A stretch of 64,000 nt of DNA from Rhizobium sp. TH2 (GCF_024707525.1 NZ_CP062231.1:4464001-4528000), one strand, 5' to 3'. Positions 1-13,492 are shown, numbered from the stretch's first letter. Program-made: numbers and translations. The notes: generated by a model not told the origin, from the sequence alone.

Positions 1-1790
1 TCTATGCTGAAACCCATGTCCACCGGCTCGCCTCCTTCTTCGGCGCCTTCCGCGACACGCTGCAGGGTTACAAGAAGCACCCCGAAGACCGCATCGCCGT
101 TCTCACCCCGGGCCCGGCCAACGAAACCTATTTCGAACATTCCTACATCGCCCGCTATCTCGGCTTCATGCTGCTCGAAGGCGAAGACCTTACCGTCGTC
201 AACAACCAGGTCATGGTCCGCACCGTCGCCGGTCTCAAGCCGGTCAGCGTGCTCTGGCGCCGTCTCGACGCCAACTATGCCGATCCGCTCGAACTCAACC
301 AGACCTCGCAGATCGGCACGCCCGGCCTTGTACAGGCGCTGCGGTCGGAAAGCGTCGCCATCGTCAACGCGCTGGGTTCGGGCCTCTTGGAAACACGCGC
401 CCTCCTCGCCTTCATGCCGGCCATCTGTCGCCGCCTGCTCAATCAGGAACTCAAGCTGCCCTCCATCGCGACTTGGTGGTGCGGCCAACAGTCCGAACGC
501 GACCACGTCATCGCCAATCTCGACAGGATGATGATCGGCCCGGCCTATTCGCGGCTGTCGTTCTTCGATGATGGCAACGAGTCGCTCTCCGGCTCGGCGC
601 TGAGGGAAAAGAACGCCGCCATGCTGCCCCGCCTCCAGGAGGAAGGCCACAGGCTGGTCGGCCAGGAGGTCGTCAAGCTCTCCACCACGCCGGCCTTTGT
701 CAACGGCAAGCTGTCGCCGCGACCCATGAGCCTGCGCGTCTTTGCCGCCCGCACCAAGGAGGGCTGGCAGATCATGCCGGGCGGTTTCGCCCGCATCGGC
801 GGCAGCGACGACGTCTCGGCCATCGCCATGCAGAAGGGCGGCTCGGTCGCCGATGTCTGGATCGTCTCGGATAGTCCGGTCAAATGGTCGACGCTTCTGC
901 CGCCGGAGGAAAGCTTCACACGCAACATGCCGGGCAGCCTGCCGTCGCGCGCCGCCGACAACCTGTTCTGGCTCGGCCGCTATATCGAGCGCGCGGAAGG
1001 CGCGCTTCGCATCCTGCGCTCCTGGCACGGTCGCTTCGCCGAATATGCCGATCGCGAGCAGCCGCTTCTTGCCGATGTCTCCGAATATCTCGCGGCACTT
1101 GATGTCGATACCGAAGAGGTCGTGCCGGAAACTCTGGTGATGAACATTTCGAGCGCTCTCTATTCGGCCTCCAACATCCGCGACCGGTTCTCGCCCGATG
1201 GCTGGCTGGCGCTAAACGACCTAGCCAAGACCGCCCGCGATTTCAGCGAGAAGGTGCTGCCCGGCGACGACGCCACCCGCGCCATGACCATCCTGCTCCG
1301 CAAGCTCGCGGGCTTTGCCGGTCTCGTGCACGAAAACATGTACCGCTTCACCGGCTGGCGCTTCCTGTCGATCGGCCGCCACCTCGAACGCGGCCTGCAC
1401 ATGGCCCGCCTGCTCCGCCATCTCTCCGGCCCGGACGCACCCGACGGCGCCCTCGACATGCTGATCGAGATCGGCGACAGCGTCATGACCCACCGCCGCC
1501 GCTATAATGTCGCAACCGCCCGGCTGACGGTGACCGACCTGCTGGCACTCGACCAGCTCAATCCGCGCTCGATCTTCTACCAGCTCAACGAGATCAAGAC
1601 CGAAGTCGAACTTCTCCCCAATGCCACGATCAATGGCCAGTATTCGCCATTCTACCGCGAAGTGCTCAAGATCTATAATCAGCTGTCGCTGATGACGCCC
1701 GAGGCGATGACGACCGAAGTCTATGCGCAGCTGGAGGAGGACATGGAAAATCTTTCCAACCTCCTGGCCAAAACCTATATCAGTATCTGA
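1..1790 (+). CDS. Circularly permuted ATP-grasp / alpha-E fusion protein (5' partial)
   Basis: The frame is open from the first bases of the window, so the N-terminus lies outside it. The first ~290 visible residues match the C-terminal half of circularly permuted type 2 ATP-grasp proteins (DUF404/DUF407), including the ATWWCGQ segment and the RPMSLRVFAAR / MPGGFARI strands. From LPSRAADNLFWLGRYIERAEG near nt 940 to the stop the sequence is the helical alpha-E domain (DUF403). In many bacteria these are two genes; here they are fused. Family comparison suggests ATP-dependent peptide-bond (amidoligase) chemistry on an unknown substrate. The stop TGA overlaps the next start by one base (TGATG), implying translational coupling with the transglutaminase-like gene. 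Domain calls are confident; substrate and pathway are unknown. Confidence 0.88.
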   Translation, partial: YAETHVHRLASFFGAFRDTLQGYKKHPEDRIAVLTPGPANETYFEHSYIARYLGFMLLEGEDLTVVNNQVMVRTVAGLKPVSVLWRRLDANYADPLELNQTSQIGTPGLVQALRSESVAIVNALGSGLLETRALLAFMPAICRRLLNQELKLPSIATWWCGQQSERDHVIANLDRMMIGPAYSRLSFFDDGNESLSGSALREKNAAMLPRLQEEGHRLVGQEVVKLSTTPAFVNGKLSPRPMSLRVFAARTKEGWQIMPGGFARIGGSDDVSAIAMQKGGSVADVWIVSDSPVKWSTLLPPEESFTRNMPGSLPSRAADNLFWLGRYIERAEGALRILRSWHGRFAEYADREQPLLADVSEYLAALDVDTEEVVPETLVMNISSALYSASNIRDRFSPDGWLALNDLAKTARDFSEKVLPGDDATRAMTILLRKLAGFAGLVHENMYRFTGWRFLSIGRHLERGLHMARLLRHLSGPDAPDGALDMLIEIGDSVMTHRRRYNVATARLTVTDLLALDQLNPRSIFYQLNEIKTEVELLPNATINGQYSPFYREVLKIYNQLSLMTPEAMTTEVYAQLEEDMENLSNLLAKTYISI

Positions 1791-2677
1791 TGGCGACACT
1801 CTACGACATCACCATGAAGATCACCTATGAATACGAGGTTGGCGCCAGCGGCGCCCGCCATGTGGTGCGCGTGCTGCCGCTGACATTGCCGAAGGGCCAG
1901 CGGCTGATCGCCGGAACCGTGAGCGTCGACCCGCAGCCCGAGGAGCGGACCGACTTCGTGGATTTCTTCGGCAATGCCGCGTCCTCGATCAGCTTTCGTA
2001 ACTCGCATCAGGAACTCGAAATCCGCATGCAGGCCCGGGTGCAGGTGGAGGCCCAGCCGGCGCTCGCCGACATCTCGCCCGTTGTCAGCAAGATCACGGA
2101 AGAGACCTTCGACTGCTGGACGCTGGAACCGGAATCGCCGCATCATTTCCTGGGCGTCAGTCCGCGCCTGCCTTACAGTGCGGATATCGCCAAATGGGCG
2201 CGCAGCCTCGTCAAGCCTAAAATGAGCGTGTGGGAAGCCGCGAACAAGATCTGTTCGGCCATCCATTCCCAGTTCACCTATGTGCCCGGCGCGACCAAGG
2301 TGAACACGCCCGTGGGCGAGGCCTTCAAGCTGAAAAAGGGCGTCTGCCAGGATTTCACCCACATCATGATCGTGGCGCTCAGGTCGCTTGATATTCCGGC
2401 GGGCTATGTCTCCGGCTTCCTGCGCACCATACCGCCTGCCGGCAAGGAACGCCTGGAAGGCGCCGACGCCATGCATGCCTGGGTTCGCGTCTGGTGCGGC
2501 CGGGCGACCGGCTGGATGGAATGGGACCCCACGAACAACATGATGGCCGGCACCGACCACATAAGGGTAGCCTACGGACGGGACTATTCCGACGTCGCAC
2601 CGGTGATCGGAATCCTCAAGATCTACGGCGGCCACACGACCGACCAAGCGGTCGACGTCATCCCTGTAAGAGTTTGA
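1790..2677 (+). CDS. Transglutaminase-like cysteine protease/transferase family protein
   Basis: This 295-residue protein has the bacterial transglutaminase-like N-terminal beta domain followed by a transglutaminase core. The papain-like triad is visible as Cys186 in KKGVCQDFTH, His229 in DAMHAWVRVW and Asp246 in EWDPTNN. There is no signal peptide, so it is probably cytoplasmic. It overlaps the upstream ATP-grasp/alpha-E gene by one base. This trio of domains (ATP-grasp, alpha-E, transglutaminase) recurs across bacteria and is predicted to synthesise or trim a peptide or amide-linked product; the actual substrate is not known. Hydrolysis of an amide made by the neighbour is as likely as cross-linking. 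Confidence 0.9.
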   Translation: MATLYDITMKITYEYEVGASGARHVVRVLPLTLPKGQRLIAGTVSVDPQPEERTDFVDFFGNAASSISFRNSHQELEIRMQARVQVEAQPALADISPVVSKITEETFDCWTLEPESPHHFLGVSPRLPYSADIAKWARSLVKPKMSVWEAANKICSAIHSQFTYVPGATKVNTPVGEAFKLKKGVCQDFTHIMIVALRSLDIPAGYVSGFLRTIPPAGKERLEGADAMHAWVRVWCGRATGWMEWDPTNNMMAGTDHIRVAYGRDYSDVAPVIGILKIYGGHTTDQAVDVIPVRV

Positions 2678-2794
2678 TTATTATCAAACAATTTCGTTCT
2701 ACCTTTAGTAAAGTCCTAATACGTCAGTAAACCTGAACAAAATAAATCCCTGTTAACTTTCGCTTCACATCCAACTCGCTGGTGGGGAGCGTCC

Positions 2795-3964
2795 ATGCCT
2801 TTCAACTTTTCTTCGCATGTCTTGCGCGATTTCCTGAAAAACAGGAAAGGCAACCTTTCGATCATCGCGGCGATCGTGCTGCCCGTGGGCCTCGCGGCAG
2901 CCGGCATGGCGATCGACACGTCGAAGATGATCGCTTCGAAGGCGGCTCTTCAGAACGCGGCGGATGCCGCCGCTCTGGCAGCCGCCTCGGCGCTCGCCAA
3001 CAAGGATATAACGACCGAGGCGGCCGAAACGCTGGCCACGGATTTCGTCAAGGGCCAGATGGCCAACCACATCGAAGCGCCGAAAGACGCAAACGAGCAG
3101 CCGTTCGATTTCTCGAGCTGCACCAATGTCGATGTCACCCAGGAGACCACGGTCGGCACGGCGAAGAAATACACGGTCAAGGTCGATGCCTGCTATGACG
3201 TGCAGTATTCGGCGCTCTCGGCCTTCATGGGCCGGAGCAGCGGCCGTGTCAGTGTATCGAGCACCACGCAATCGAGCACGGAGAGCAAGAACGCGCTGTC
3301 CATGTATCTGGTCCTCGACCGCTCCGGCTCGATGGCGGAATATACCAACACCGTGTCCGGCAGCTATACCTGCAAATACGGTCGCAAGACCTATACCTGC
3401 TACACCTATTACGACAAGATCACCGCGCTGCGCATGGCGGCGACAAATCTCATGAACCAGCTTGCCGCCGCCGATCCGGACAGCACATTGGTCCGCACCG
3501 CCGCCGTGTCCTATAACAATGTCATGCAGACGCCTGGCACCCTGAAATGGGGTGTTGCAGCCGCCAAGACGTATATTTCCGGCCTCCAGGCCGATGGCGG
3601 CACCGACTCGGGGCTCGCCTTCAAGACGGCGTACAACGCCATCAAGGCGACGACCGAGGACACGGCGCATATGAATACGAACGGCCAGGTCCCGTCGAAA
3701 TACATCGTCTTCATGACCGACGGCGACAACAACTACACCTCGGCCGATGTCGAAACCAAGAAGTGGTGCGACGCAGCCAAACTGTCCGGCATCGAGGTTT
3801 ACTCGGTCGCTTTCATGGCTCCGGATCGGGGTCAGGCCTTGCTCAGCTACTGCGCGACGACCTCGGCACACTACTTCGCCGCCGAGAATGCCGAGGACCT
3901 CAACGCGGCCTTCGAATATATCGGCGAACGCGCCACCGCGACCAGCACCCGCCTGACGCAGTAA
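2795..3964 (+). CDS. TadG-like protein with von Willebrand factor A domain
   Basis: This is a 389-residue protein. Residues about 15-60 carry the TadE/TadG-type N-terminus: a basic stretch, one hydrophobic helix (SIIAAIVLPVGLAAAGMAID), then an alanine-rich region (ALQNAADAAALAAASALA). From about residue 168 a vWA domain begins, with the metal-ion-dependent adhesion motif D175-x-S177-x-S179 (LVLDRSGSM) and a later FMTDGDNN segment. TadG proteins anchor in the inner membrane and reach the periplasm as part of Flp/Tad pilus machinery, but no other tad gene is nearby, so a different surface or matrix-binding role is possible. The gene has its own terminator hairpin just downstream at 3990-4017. 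Confidence 0.88.
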   Translation: MPFNFSSHVLRDFLKNRKGNLSIIAAIVLPVGLAAAGMAIDTSKMIASKAALQNAADAAALAAASALANKDITTEAAETLATDFVKGQMANHIEAPKDANEQPFDFSSCTNVDVTQETTVGTAKKYTVKVDACYDVQYSALSAFMGRSSGRVSVSSTTQSSTESKNALSMYLVLDRSGSMAEYTNTVSGSYTCKYGRKTYTCYTYYDKITALRMAATNLMNQLAAADPDSTLVRTAAVSYNNVMQTPGTLKWGVAAAKTYISGLQADGGTDSGLAFKTAYNAIKATTEDTAHMNTNGQVPSKYIVFMTDGDNNYTSADVETKKWCDAAKLSGIEVYSVAFMAPDRGQALLSYCATTSAHYFAAENAEDLNAAFEYIGERATATSTRLTQ

Positions 3965-3989
3965 CGCGAATAACGAATTTTCAAAAAAT

Positions 3990-4017
3990 CGCCGGCGCAC
4001 CCTCGCCGGCGGTTTTT
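3990..4017 (+). terminator. Rho-independent terminator after the vWA gene
   Basis: Two CGCCGGCG arms (3990-3997 and 4004-4011) can pair across a six-base loop and are followed by a run of five T residues (4013-4017). It lies 26 bases after the stop of the vWA gene and well before glgP, separating the two transcription units. Confidence 0.85.
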
Positions 4018-4190
4018 CTGTTCGTGGCGCTTGCATCTAAATCGATTAAATGTCTAAATCCCGATGAGGCGGAGCGTGAATCAAATAAACCGTTGCATGC
4101 GGTTTTGATCGATGCAAACTTGACCTTGCTGCCGGGTATTTCCACTCCCAGGAAATACTTTCGGCCCAACAGACACGATACGGACAGGCC

Positions 4191-6656
4191 ATGAACCAAA
4201 CTTCCGCCATCAAGGAAATCCCCGTCCCCAAAGCTCGCAAATCCGATCCTACACAACTGGCGGCGGACATCGTCGAACGCCTGATCTACCGCATCGGCAA
4301 GGATGCCAAGGTTGCCAAGCCGCATGACTGGCTGACCGCCGCGATACTCGTCATCCGCGACCGCATCATCGACCAGTGGATGGAATCGACCCGCAGGACC
4401 TATGAGAGCGGCGGAAAACGCGTCTATTACCTCTCGCTGGAATTCCTGATCGGACGGTTGACCCGCGACGCCGTCTCCAATCTCGGCCTGATGGAAGAAC
4501 TGCGCGAAGCGCTGAAGACGCTCGGCGTCGATCTCGATGTCGTGGCGGGCCTTGAGCCCGATGCCGCGCTCGGCAACGGTGGTCTCGGCCGTCTCGCCGC
4601 CTGCTTCATGGAATCCATGGCCACGGTGGATATCCCGGCCTATGGCTACGGCATCCGCTATGTCCATGGCCTGTTCCGGCAGCAGATCGCCGAGGGCTGG
4701 CAGGTCGAACTGCCCGAGACGTGGCTGGCACATGGTAACCCTTGGGAATTCGAGCGCCGCGAAAGCGCCTATGAAGTCGGCTTCGGCGGTGCGGTCGATT
4801 CCGTTCTCGCCCCCGATGGCGAAGCCCGCTACGTCTGGAAACCCGCTGAACGCGTCATCGCCGTTGCCTACGACACGCCGATCGTCGGCTGGCGTGCCCA
4901 TCGCGTCAACACGCTCCGTCTCTGGACCGCCCAGCCGATCGACCCGATCCTGCTCGACGCCTTCAATGCCGGTGACCATATCGGCGCGCTGAAGGAGAGC
5001 AACAAGGCCGAATCCCTCGCCCGCGTCCTATACCCCGCCGATGCGACAGCCGCCGGCCAGGAATTGCGGCTGCGGCAGGAGTTCTTTTTCTCCTCGGCCT
5101 CGCTGCAGGATATTCTCCGCCGTCACCTCCAGCAGTACAACACGCTGGAAAACCTGCCTGACAAGGTGGCGATCCAGCTCAACGACACCCATCCGGCCGT
5201 CTCCGTATCCGAACTGATGCGCCTGCTCTGCGACGTGCATGGCTTCGATTTCGAGACCGCGTTCGAGATGACCCGGAAGACCATTTCCTACACCAACCAC
5301 ACGCTGCTGCCCGAGGCGCTCGAAACCTGGCCCGTGCCGCTCTTCGAACGCCTGCTGCCGCGCCACATGCAGATCATCTACGGCATCAATGCCCAGGTCC
5401 TGATCGATGCGCGCAAGCAGAAGAACTTCAGCGACGCCCAGATCCGCTCGATCTCGCTGATCGACGAAGCCGGCGGCCGCCGGGTGCGCATGGGCAACCT
5501 CGCCTTTATCGGCTCGCATTCGATCAACGGCGTCTCGGCGCTGCATACCGAACTGATGAAGGTCACGGTCTTCGCCGACCTGCACAAACTCTATCCGGAC
5601 CGGATCAACAACAAGACCAACGGCATCACACCGCGCCGCTGGCTCATGCAGTGCAATCAACCTCTGACCAACCTGATCCGCGAGGCGATCGGCGACAGGT
5701 TCCTCGACGACACCGATCAGCTCAAGGCGCTCGACGCCTTCGCCGACGATACCGGTTTCCAGAAGAAGTTCGCGGCCGTCAAGCGCGAGAACAAGGTCAA
5801 GCTCGCCCAGCTCATCCAGAGCCGCATGGGCCTCAAGCTCGATCCGTCGGCGATGTTCGACATCCAGGTCAAGCGCATCCACGAATACAAGCGCCAGCTT
5901 CTCAACATCATCGAGGCGGTCTCACTCTACGACCAGATGCGCTCCCATCCCGAACGCGACTGGGTGCCGCGCGTGAAAATCTTCGCCGGCAAGGCGGCGC
6001 CGAGCTACCACAATGCCAAATTGATCATCAAGCTCGCCAACGATGTCGCCAAGGTGATTAATTCCGATCCCGCCGTCCGCGGCCTGCTCAAGGTCGTCTT
6101 CGTGCCGAACTACAATGTCTCGCTCGCCGAGGTATTGGTCCCGGCCGCCGACCTTTCGGAACAGATTTCCACCGCCGGCATGGAAGCATCCGGCACCGGC
6201 AACATGAAATTCGCGCTCAATGGCGCGCTCACCATCGGCACGCTCGACGGTGCCAATGTCGAGATGCTGGAAAATGTCGGCGCCGAGAATATCAAGATCT
6301 TCGGCATGACCACGGACGAAGTCGGCAAGGCGCGCGCCGAGGGCCACAATCCCCGGGCGATCATCGAAGCCTCGCGCGAACTGCAACAGGCGCTTCACGC
6401 CATCGGCACCGGCGTCTTCTCGCCCGACGATCCCGGCCGTTTCACGAGCCTCGTCGACGGACTTTATCAGCACGACTGGTTCATGGTCGCGGGCGATTTC
6501 GATGCCTATGCCCAGGCCCAGCGCGAAATCGACCAGATCTGGATGGACGAACAAAGCTGGTTCTCCAAGGCGGTCCGCAACACCGCCCGCATGGGCTGGT
6601 TCTCGTCGGATCGCACGATCCGCCAATATGCGAAGGAAATCTGGAAAGCGGGCTGA
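4191..6656 (+). CDS. glgP: Glycogen phosphorylase
   Basis: This 821-residue, full-length GH/GT35 glycogen phosphorylase releases glucose-1-phosphate from alpha-1,4-glucan ends using phosphate and pyridoxal phosphate. The family signature EASGTGNMKFALNG is present with the PLP lysine at about residue 673, and the N-terminal part has the conserved YYLSLEFLIGR and NGGLGRLAACF segments. It is the first gene of the glg cluster, with 73 bases before glgB. The 226-base gap upstream, after the vWA terminator, should hold its promoter. Degradation by this enzyme together with the debranching enzyme GlgX (encoded at 19864) mobilises stored glycogen. Confidence 0.98.
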   Translation: MNQTSAIKEIPVPKARKSDPTQLAADIVERLIYRIGKDAKVAKPHDWLTAAILVIRDRIIDQWMESTRRTYESGGKRVYYLSLEFLIGRLTRDAVSNLGLMEELREALKTLGVDLDVVAGLEPDAALGNGGLGRLAACFMESMATVDIPAYGYGIRYVHGLFRQQIAEGWQVELPETWLAHGNPWEFERRESAYEVGFGGAVDSVLAPDGEARYVWKPAERVIAVAYDTPIVGWRAHRVNTLRLWTAQPIDPILLDAFNAGDHIGALKESNKAESLARVLYPADATAAGQELRLRQEFFFSSASLQDILRRHLQQYNTLENLPDKVAIQLNDTHPAVSVSELMRLLCDVHGFDFETAFEMTRKTISYTNHTLLPEALETWPVPLFERLLPRHMQIIYGINAQVLIDARKQKNFSDAQIRSISLIDEAGGRRVRMGNLAFIGSHSINGVSALHTELMKVTVFADLHKLYPDRINNKTNGITPRRWLMQCNQPLTNLIREAIGDRFLDDTDQLKALDAFADDTGFQKKFAAVKRENKVKLAQLIQSRMGLKLDPSAMFDIQVKRIHEYKRQLLNIIEAVSLYDQMRSHPERDWVPRVKIFAGKAAPSYHNAKLIIKLANDVAKVINSDPAVRGLLKVVFVPNYNVSLAEVLVPAADLSEQISTAGMEASGTGNMKFALNGALTIGTLDGANVEMLENVGAENIKIFGMTTDEVGKARAEGHNPRAIIEASRELQQALHAIGTGVFSPDDPGRFTSLVDGLYQHDWFMVAGDFDAYAQAQREIDQIWMDEQSWFSKAVRNTARMGWFSSDRTIRQYAKEIWKAG

Positions 6657-6729
6657 ACGCGGGAGGCGCCAGACGCGTTGAGCAAGGAATATCCACGCAC
6701 TTAGAAAAACCGGGACGGGAGGGGATGCG

Positions 6730-9006
6730 ATGGACAAGCCGGCAAGCAAGACGAAGGGGAAAGTTGAGGAACCGGTCGAGACGGTGACGACAGAACCTGA
6801 CAAGAAGGCGAAGAAGCCGAAAGAGGTCAAGGATTTCCGCATCTTCAACGAAGAGATCGCGGCAATCGTCGAAGGCGTGCACGCCAATCCATTTTCCGTC
6901 CTCGGCATCCACGAATTCGGCAAGGAGTTCGTCGCCCGCACCTTCATCCCCGGCGCCGAGGAGGTCGTGGCCTGTGCGCTCTCTGGCGAAGAAGTCGGAA
7001 ACCTGCCCCGCCGTCACGATGCCGGTTTCTTCGAGGGCGCCGTCAGCGTCAGGAAGCGCCAGCCGCTCAAATACAAGGCGAGGAACGCCGCCGGCAGCTG
7101 GGAACTCGTCGATCCCTATTCCTTCGGCCCCGTGCTTGGCCCCATGGACGACTATTACCTCCGCGAGGGCTCGCATCTCCGGATGTTCGACAAGATGGGC
7201 GCCCATCCGATCCATCACGAAGGCGCCGATGGCTTCCATTTCGCGGTCTGGGCGCCGAACGCGGCGCGCGTCTCCGTCGTCGGCGGCTTCAACAACTGGG
7301 ACGGCCGCCGCCACGTCATGCGGCTCAGGGCCGATACCGGCGTCTGGGAAATCTTCCTGCCCGGTATCGGTGGCGGCGAGACCTACAAATACGAAATCCT
7401 CTCCCGCGACGGCACGCTGCAACCACTGAAGGCGGACCCCTTCGCCCGCCGCTCGGAACTCCGTCCGAAGACCGCGTCAATGACGACGCCGGAGATCGAG
7501 CAAGTCTGGGAAGACAAAGCCCATCGCGATTCCTGGTGCAAGACCGATGCCCGCCGCGTGCCGATCTCCACCTACGAGGTCCATGCGGCCTCGTGGATGC
7601 GCGGCGAGGGCAACGAGATGCTGTCCTGGGATGAACTCGGCGAACGCCTCATCCCTTACGTCGTCGAAATGGGTTTCACCCATGTCGAATTCATGCCGAT
7701 CACCGAATATCCCTATGACCCATCCTGGGGCTACCAGACCACGGGGCTGTTTTCGCCCAGTGCGCGCTTCGGCGAGCCCGAAGGCTTCTCGCGTTTCGTC
7801 AACGGCGCCCACAAGGCGGGCATCTCGATCATCCTCGATTGGGTGCCGGCGCATTTCCCGACCGACCAGCACGGCCTGCGCCGTTTCGACGGCACATCGC
7901 TCTATGAACATGCCGATCCGCGCCAGGGCTTCCACCCCGACTGGAACACCGCGATCTACAATTTCGGCCGCGGCGAGGTCAAAAGCTTCATCATCAATTC
8001 CGCCCTCTACTGGGCGGAGAAGTTCCACGCCGACGGCATCCGCGTCGATGCCGTCGCCTCGATGCTCTACCTCGATTATTCCCGCAAGGAAGGCGAGTGG
8101 GTGCCGAACAAATATGGCGGCCGCGAAAACCTCGAGGCGGTCGAGTTCCTGCAGGATATGAACCGCCATCTCTATGGCTCGCATCCCGGCATCATGACCA
8201 TCGCCGAGGAATCCACCTCCTGGCCCAAGGTCTCCGCGCCCGTCCATGACGGCGGCCTTGGCTTCGGCTTCAAGTGGAACATGGGCTTCATGCACGACAC
8301 GCTGACCTATCTGGCGCGCGAGCCCATCCACCGCAAGCATCACCACCATGAGCTGACCTTCGGCCTGCTCTATGCCTTTTCGGAGAATTTCGTCCTGCCG
8401 CTCAGCCATGACGAAGTGGTGCACGGCAAAGGCTCGCTGATATCAAAGATGGCCGGCGACGACTGGCAGAAATTCGCCAATCTCCGCGCCTATTACGGCT
8501 TCATGTGGGGCTATCCCGGCAAGAAGCTCTTGTTCATGGGCCAGGAATTCGCCCAGTGGAACGAGTGGTCGGAAGCGAAATCGCTCGACTGGCACCTGCT
8601 CGATTTCCCAAACCATGCCGGCATGAAGAAGCTGGTCAAGGACCTCAACCATCTCTACCGCGACAAGCCCGCGCTACATGCCAGGGATTGCGAGGGTGAG
8701 GGCTTCGAATGGTCGATCGCCGACGACCACGAGAACTCGGTCTATGCCTGGATCCGCAAGGCGCCGGGCGAAAGACCGGTTGCGGTCATCTCGAATTTCA
8801 CACCCGTCTACCGCGATAACTACTCGGTGCCTTTGCCCGCCGAGGGTAAATGGCGCGAGATCATGAACACGGATGCGCATCACTATGGAGGCTCGGGCAA
8901 GGGCAATGCCGGGGAAGTGACCGCGCGCCGCGAAGACAGCGGCCGCATCTCGGCCGTCTGCGTGCTGCCGCCGCTTGGCACCATCTGGCTCGAGCTCGCG
9001 GATTGA
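6730..9006 (+). CDS. glgB: 1,4-alpha-glucan branching enzyme
   Basis: This 758-residue GH13 branching enzyme introduces alpha-1,6 branches into glycogen. After a lysine-rich N-terminal extension (~35 residues) comes a CBM48-type module (HFAVWAPNAARVSVVGGFNNWDG), then the catalytic barrel with the nucleophile Asp440 in DGIRVDAVASML, the acid/base Glu493 in TIAEES, and the conserved LSHDEVVHGKGSL. The C-terminal beta domain ends in PPLGTIWLEL. The Asp-Glu spacing (53 residues) equals that of the E. coli enzyme. It is preceded by a GGGAGGGG ribosome site and sits between glgP and glgC on the same strand. Confidence 0.98.
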   Translation: MDKPASKTKGKVEEPVETVTTEPDKKAKKPKEVKDFRIFNEEIAAIVEGVHANPFSVLGIHEFGKEFVARTFIPGAEEVVACALSGEEVGNLPRRHDAGFFEGAVSVRKRQPLKYKARNAAGSWELVDPYSFGPVLGPMDDYYLREGSHLRMFDKMGAHPIHHEGADGFHFAVWAPNAARVSVVGGFNNWDGRRHVMRLRADTGVWEIFLPGIGGGETYKYEILSRDGTLQPLKADPFARRSELRPKTASMTTPEIEQVWEDKAHRDSWCKTDARRVPISTYEVHAASWMRGEGNEMLSWDELGERLIPYVVEMGFTHVEFMPITEYPYDPSWGYQTTGLFSPSARFGEPEGFSRFVNGAHKAGISIILDWVPAHFPTDQHGLRRFDGTSLYEHADPRQGFHPDWNTAIYNFGRGEVKSFIINSALYWAEKFHADGIRVDAVASMLYLDYSRKEGEWVPNKYGGRENLEAVEFLQDMNRHLYGSHPGIMTIAEESTSWPKVSAPVHDGGLGFGFKWNMGFMHDTLTYLAREPIHRKHHHHELTFGLLYAFSENFVLPLSHDEVVHGKGSLISKMAGDDWQKFANLRAYYGFMWGYPGKKLLFMGQEFAQWNEWSEAKSLDWHLLDFPNHAGMKKLVKDLNHLYRDKPALHARDCEGEGFEWSIADDHENSVYAWIRKAPGERPVAVISNFTPVYRDNYSVPLPAEGKWREIMNTDAHHYGGSGKGNAGEVTARREDSGRISAVCVLPPLGTIWLELAD

Positions 9007-9040
9007 TAGGTAACCAGAGTATCTAGAGGGAGGACAAACC

Positions 9041-10303
9041 ATGACTGAAAAGAGAATCCAGCCGCTGGCCCGCGATGCGATGGCCTATGTTCTCGCCGGC
9101 GGACGTGGCAGCCGCCTCAAGGAACTGACGGATCGCCGCGCCAAGCCCGCGGTTTATTTCGGCGGCAAGACGCGCATCATCGATTTCGCGCTGTCCAATG
9201 CGCTGAACTCCGGCATTCGCCGCATCGGCGTCGCCACGCAGTACAAGGCGCATTCGTTGATCCGTCACCTGCAGCGCGGCTGGGACTTCTTCCGCCCCGA
9301 GCGTAACGAGAGCTTCGATATCCTGCCCGCCTCCCAGCGCGTTTCCGAGACCCAATGGTATGAAGGCACCGCCGACGCGGTCTACCAGAACATCGACATC
9401 ATCGAGCCCTATAACCCGCAATACATGGTCATCCTGGCCGGCGACCACATCTACAAGATGGACTACGAGCTGATGCTCCGCCAGCATGTCAATTCCGGCG
9501 CCGACGTCACCATCGGCTGCCTGGAAGTGCCGCGCATGGAAGCCGTGGGCTTCGGCGTCATGCATGTCGACAAGACCGACACGATTATCGATTTCGTGGA
9601 AAAGCCCGCCGATCCGCCCGGCATTCCCGGCAACGAGTCGATGGCGCTCGCTTCCATGGGCATCTACGTCTTTCACACCAAGTTCCTGCTCGACCTGCTC
9701 CGGGCCGATGCCGCCGATCCCAATTCGTCGAAGGACTTCGGCAAGGACCTGATCCCGCATATCGTCAAGAACGGCAAGGCCGTCGCCCACCGCTTCAACG
9801 AGAGCTGCGTCCGCGCAGAAATAGAAACCCAGGCCTATTGGCGCGACGTCGGAACCGTCGATGCCTATTGGCAGGCCAATATCGACCTCACCGACATCGT
9901 GCCGGAACTCGATCTCTACGACAGCGAATGGCCGATCTGGACCTATTCCGAACTCACGCCACCGGCCAAGTTCGTCCATGACGAAGAAAAACGCCGCGGC
10001 TCTGCCGTCTCCTCGCTCGTCTCGGGCAATTGCATTGTCTCGGGTGCCGCGCTCAATCGCACGCTGCTCTTCACCGGCTGCCGGGTGAACTCGTACTCCG
10101 CGCTCGACCATGCCGTGGTCCTGCCCGAGGTCACCGTCCAGCGCCATGCCCGGCTGAAGAATGTTGTCGTCGATCGCGGCGTCATCATTCCCGAAGGCTT
10201 GATCGTCGGCGAGGATCCCGAACTCGATGCCAAGCGCTTCCGCCGGACCGAAAGCGGCATATGCCTGATCACCCAGACCATGATCGACAAACTGGGCATG
10301 TGA
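9041..10303 (+). CDS. glgC: Glucose-1-phosphate adenylyltransferase (ADP-glucose pyrophosphorylase)
   Basis: This 420-residue enzyme makes ADP-glucose from ATP and glucose-1-phosphate, the committed and usually allosterically controlled step of glycogen synthesis. The nucleotide-binding start [14 protein letters not shown], the KPAVYFGGK segment, and the FVEKP sugar-phosphate-binding strand are all visible, and the C-terminal part reads as a left-handed beta-helix ([16 protein letters not shown]). The length is normal for the family. It is preceded by GGGAGGA at an ideal distance and lies 34 bases after glgB and 13 bases before glgA, consistent with one operon. Confidence 0.98.
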   Translation: MTEKRIQPLARDAMAYVLAGGRGSRLKELTDRRAKPAVYFGGKTRIIDFALSNALNSGIRRIGVATQYKAHSLIRHLQRGWDFFRPERNESFDILPASQRVSETQWYEGTADAVYQNIDIIEPYNPQYMVILAGDHIYKMDYELMLRQHVNSGADVTIGCLEVPRMEAVGFGVMHVDKTDTIIDFVEKPADPPGIPGNESMALASMGIYVFHTKFLLDLLRADAADPNSSKDFGKDLIPHIVKNGKAVAHRFNESCVRAEIETQAYWRDVGTVDAYWQANIDLTDIVPELDLYDSEWPIWTYSELTPPAKFVHDEEKRRGSAVSSLVSGNCIVSGAALNRTLLFTGCRVNSYSALDHAVVLPEVTVQRHARLKNVVVDRGVIIPEGLIVGEDPELDAKRFRRTESGICLITQTMIDKLGM

Positions 10304-10316
10304 GGCCCGCGCCACG

Positions 10317-13396
<3,080 letters not shown>

Positions 13397-13492
13397 GCGG
13401 GATTTTTATCCCTGCTTCGCCGGGCCACGGCCGGAATCCCATTCCGGCCCGCCCAAAAGTCCGGCGGCGGCACGCCGAAAGGGCTTTGACGC

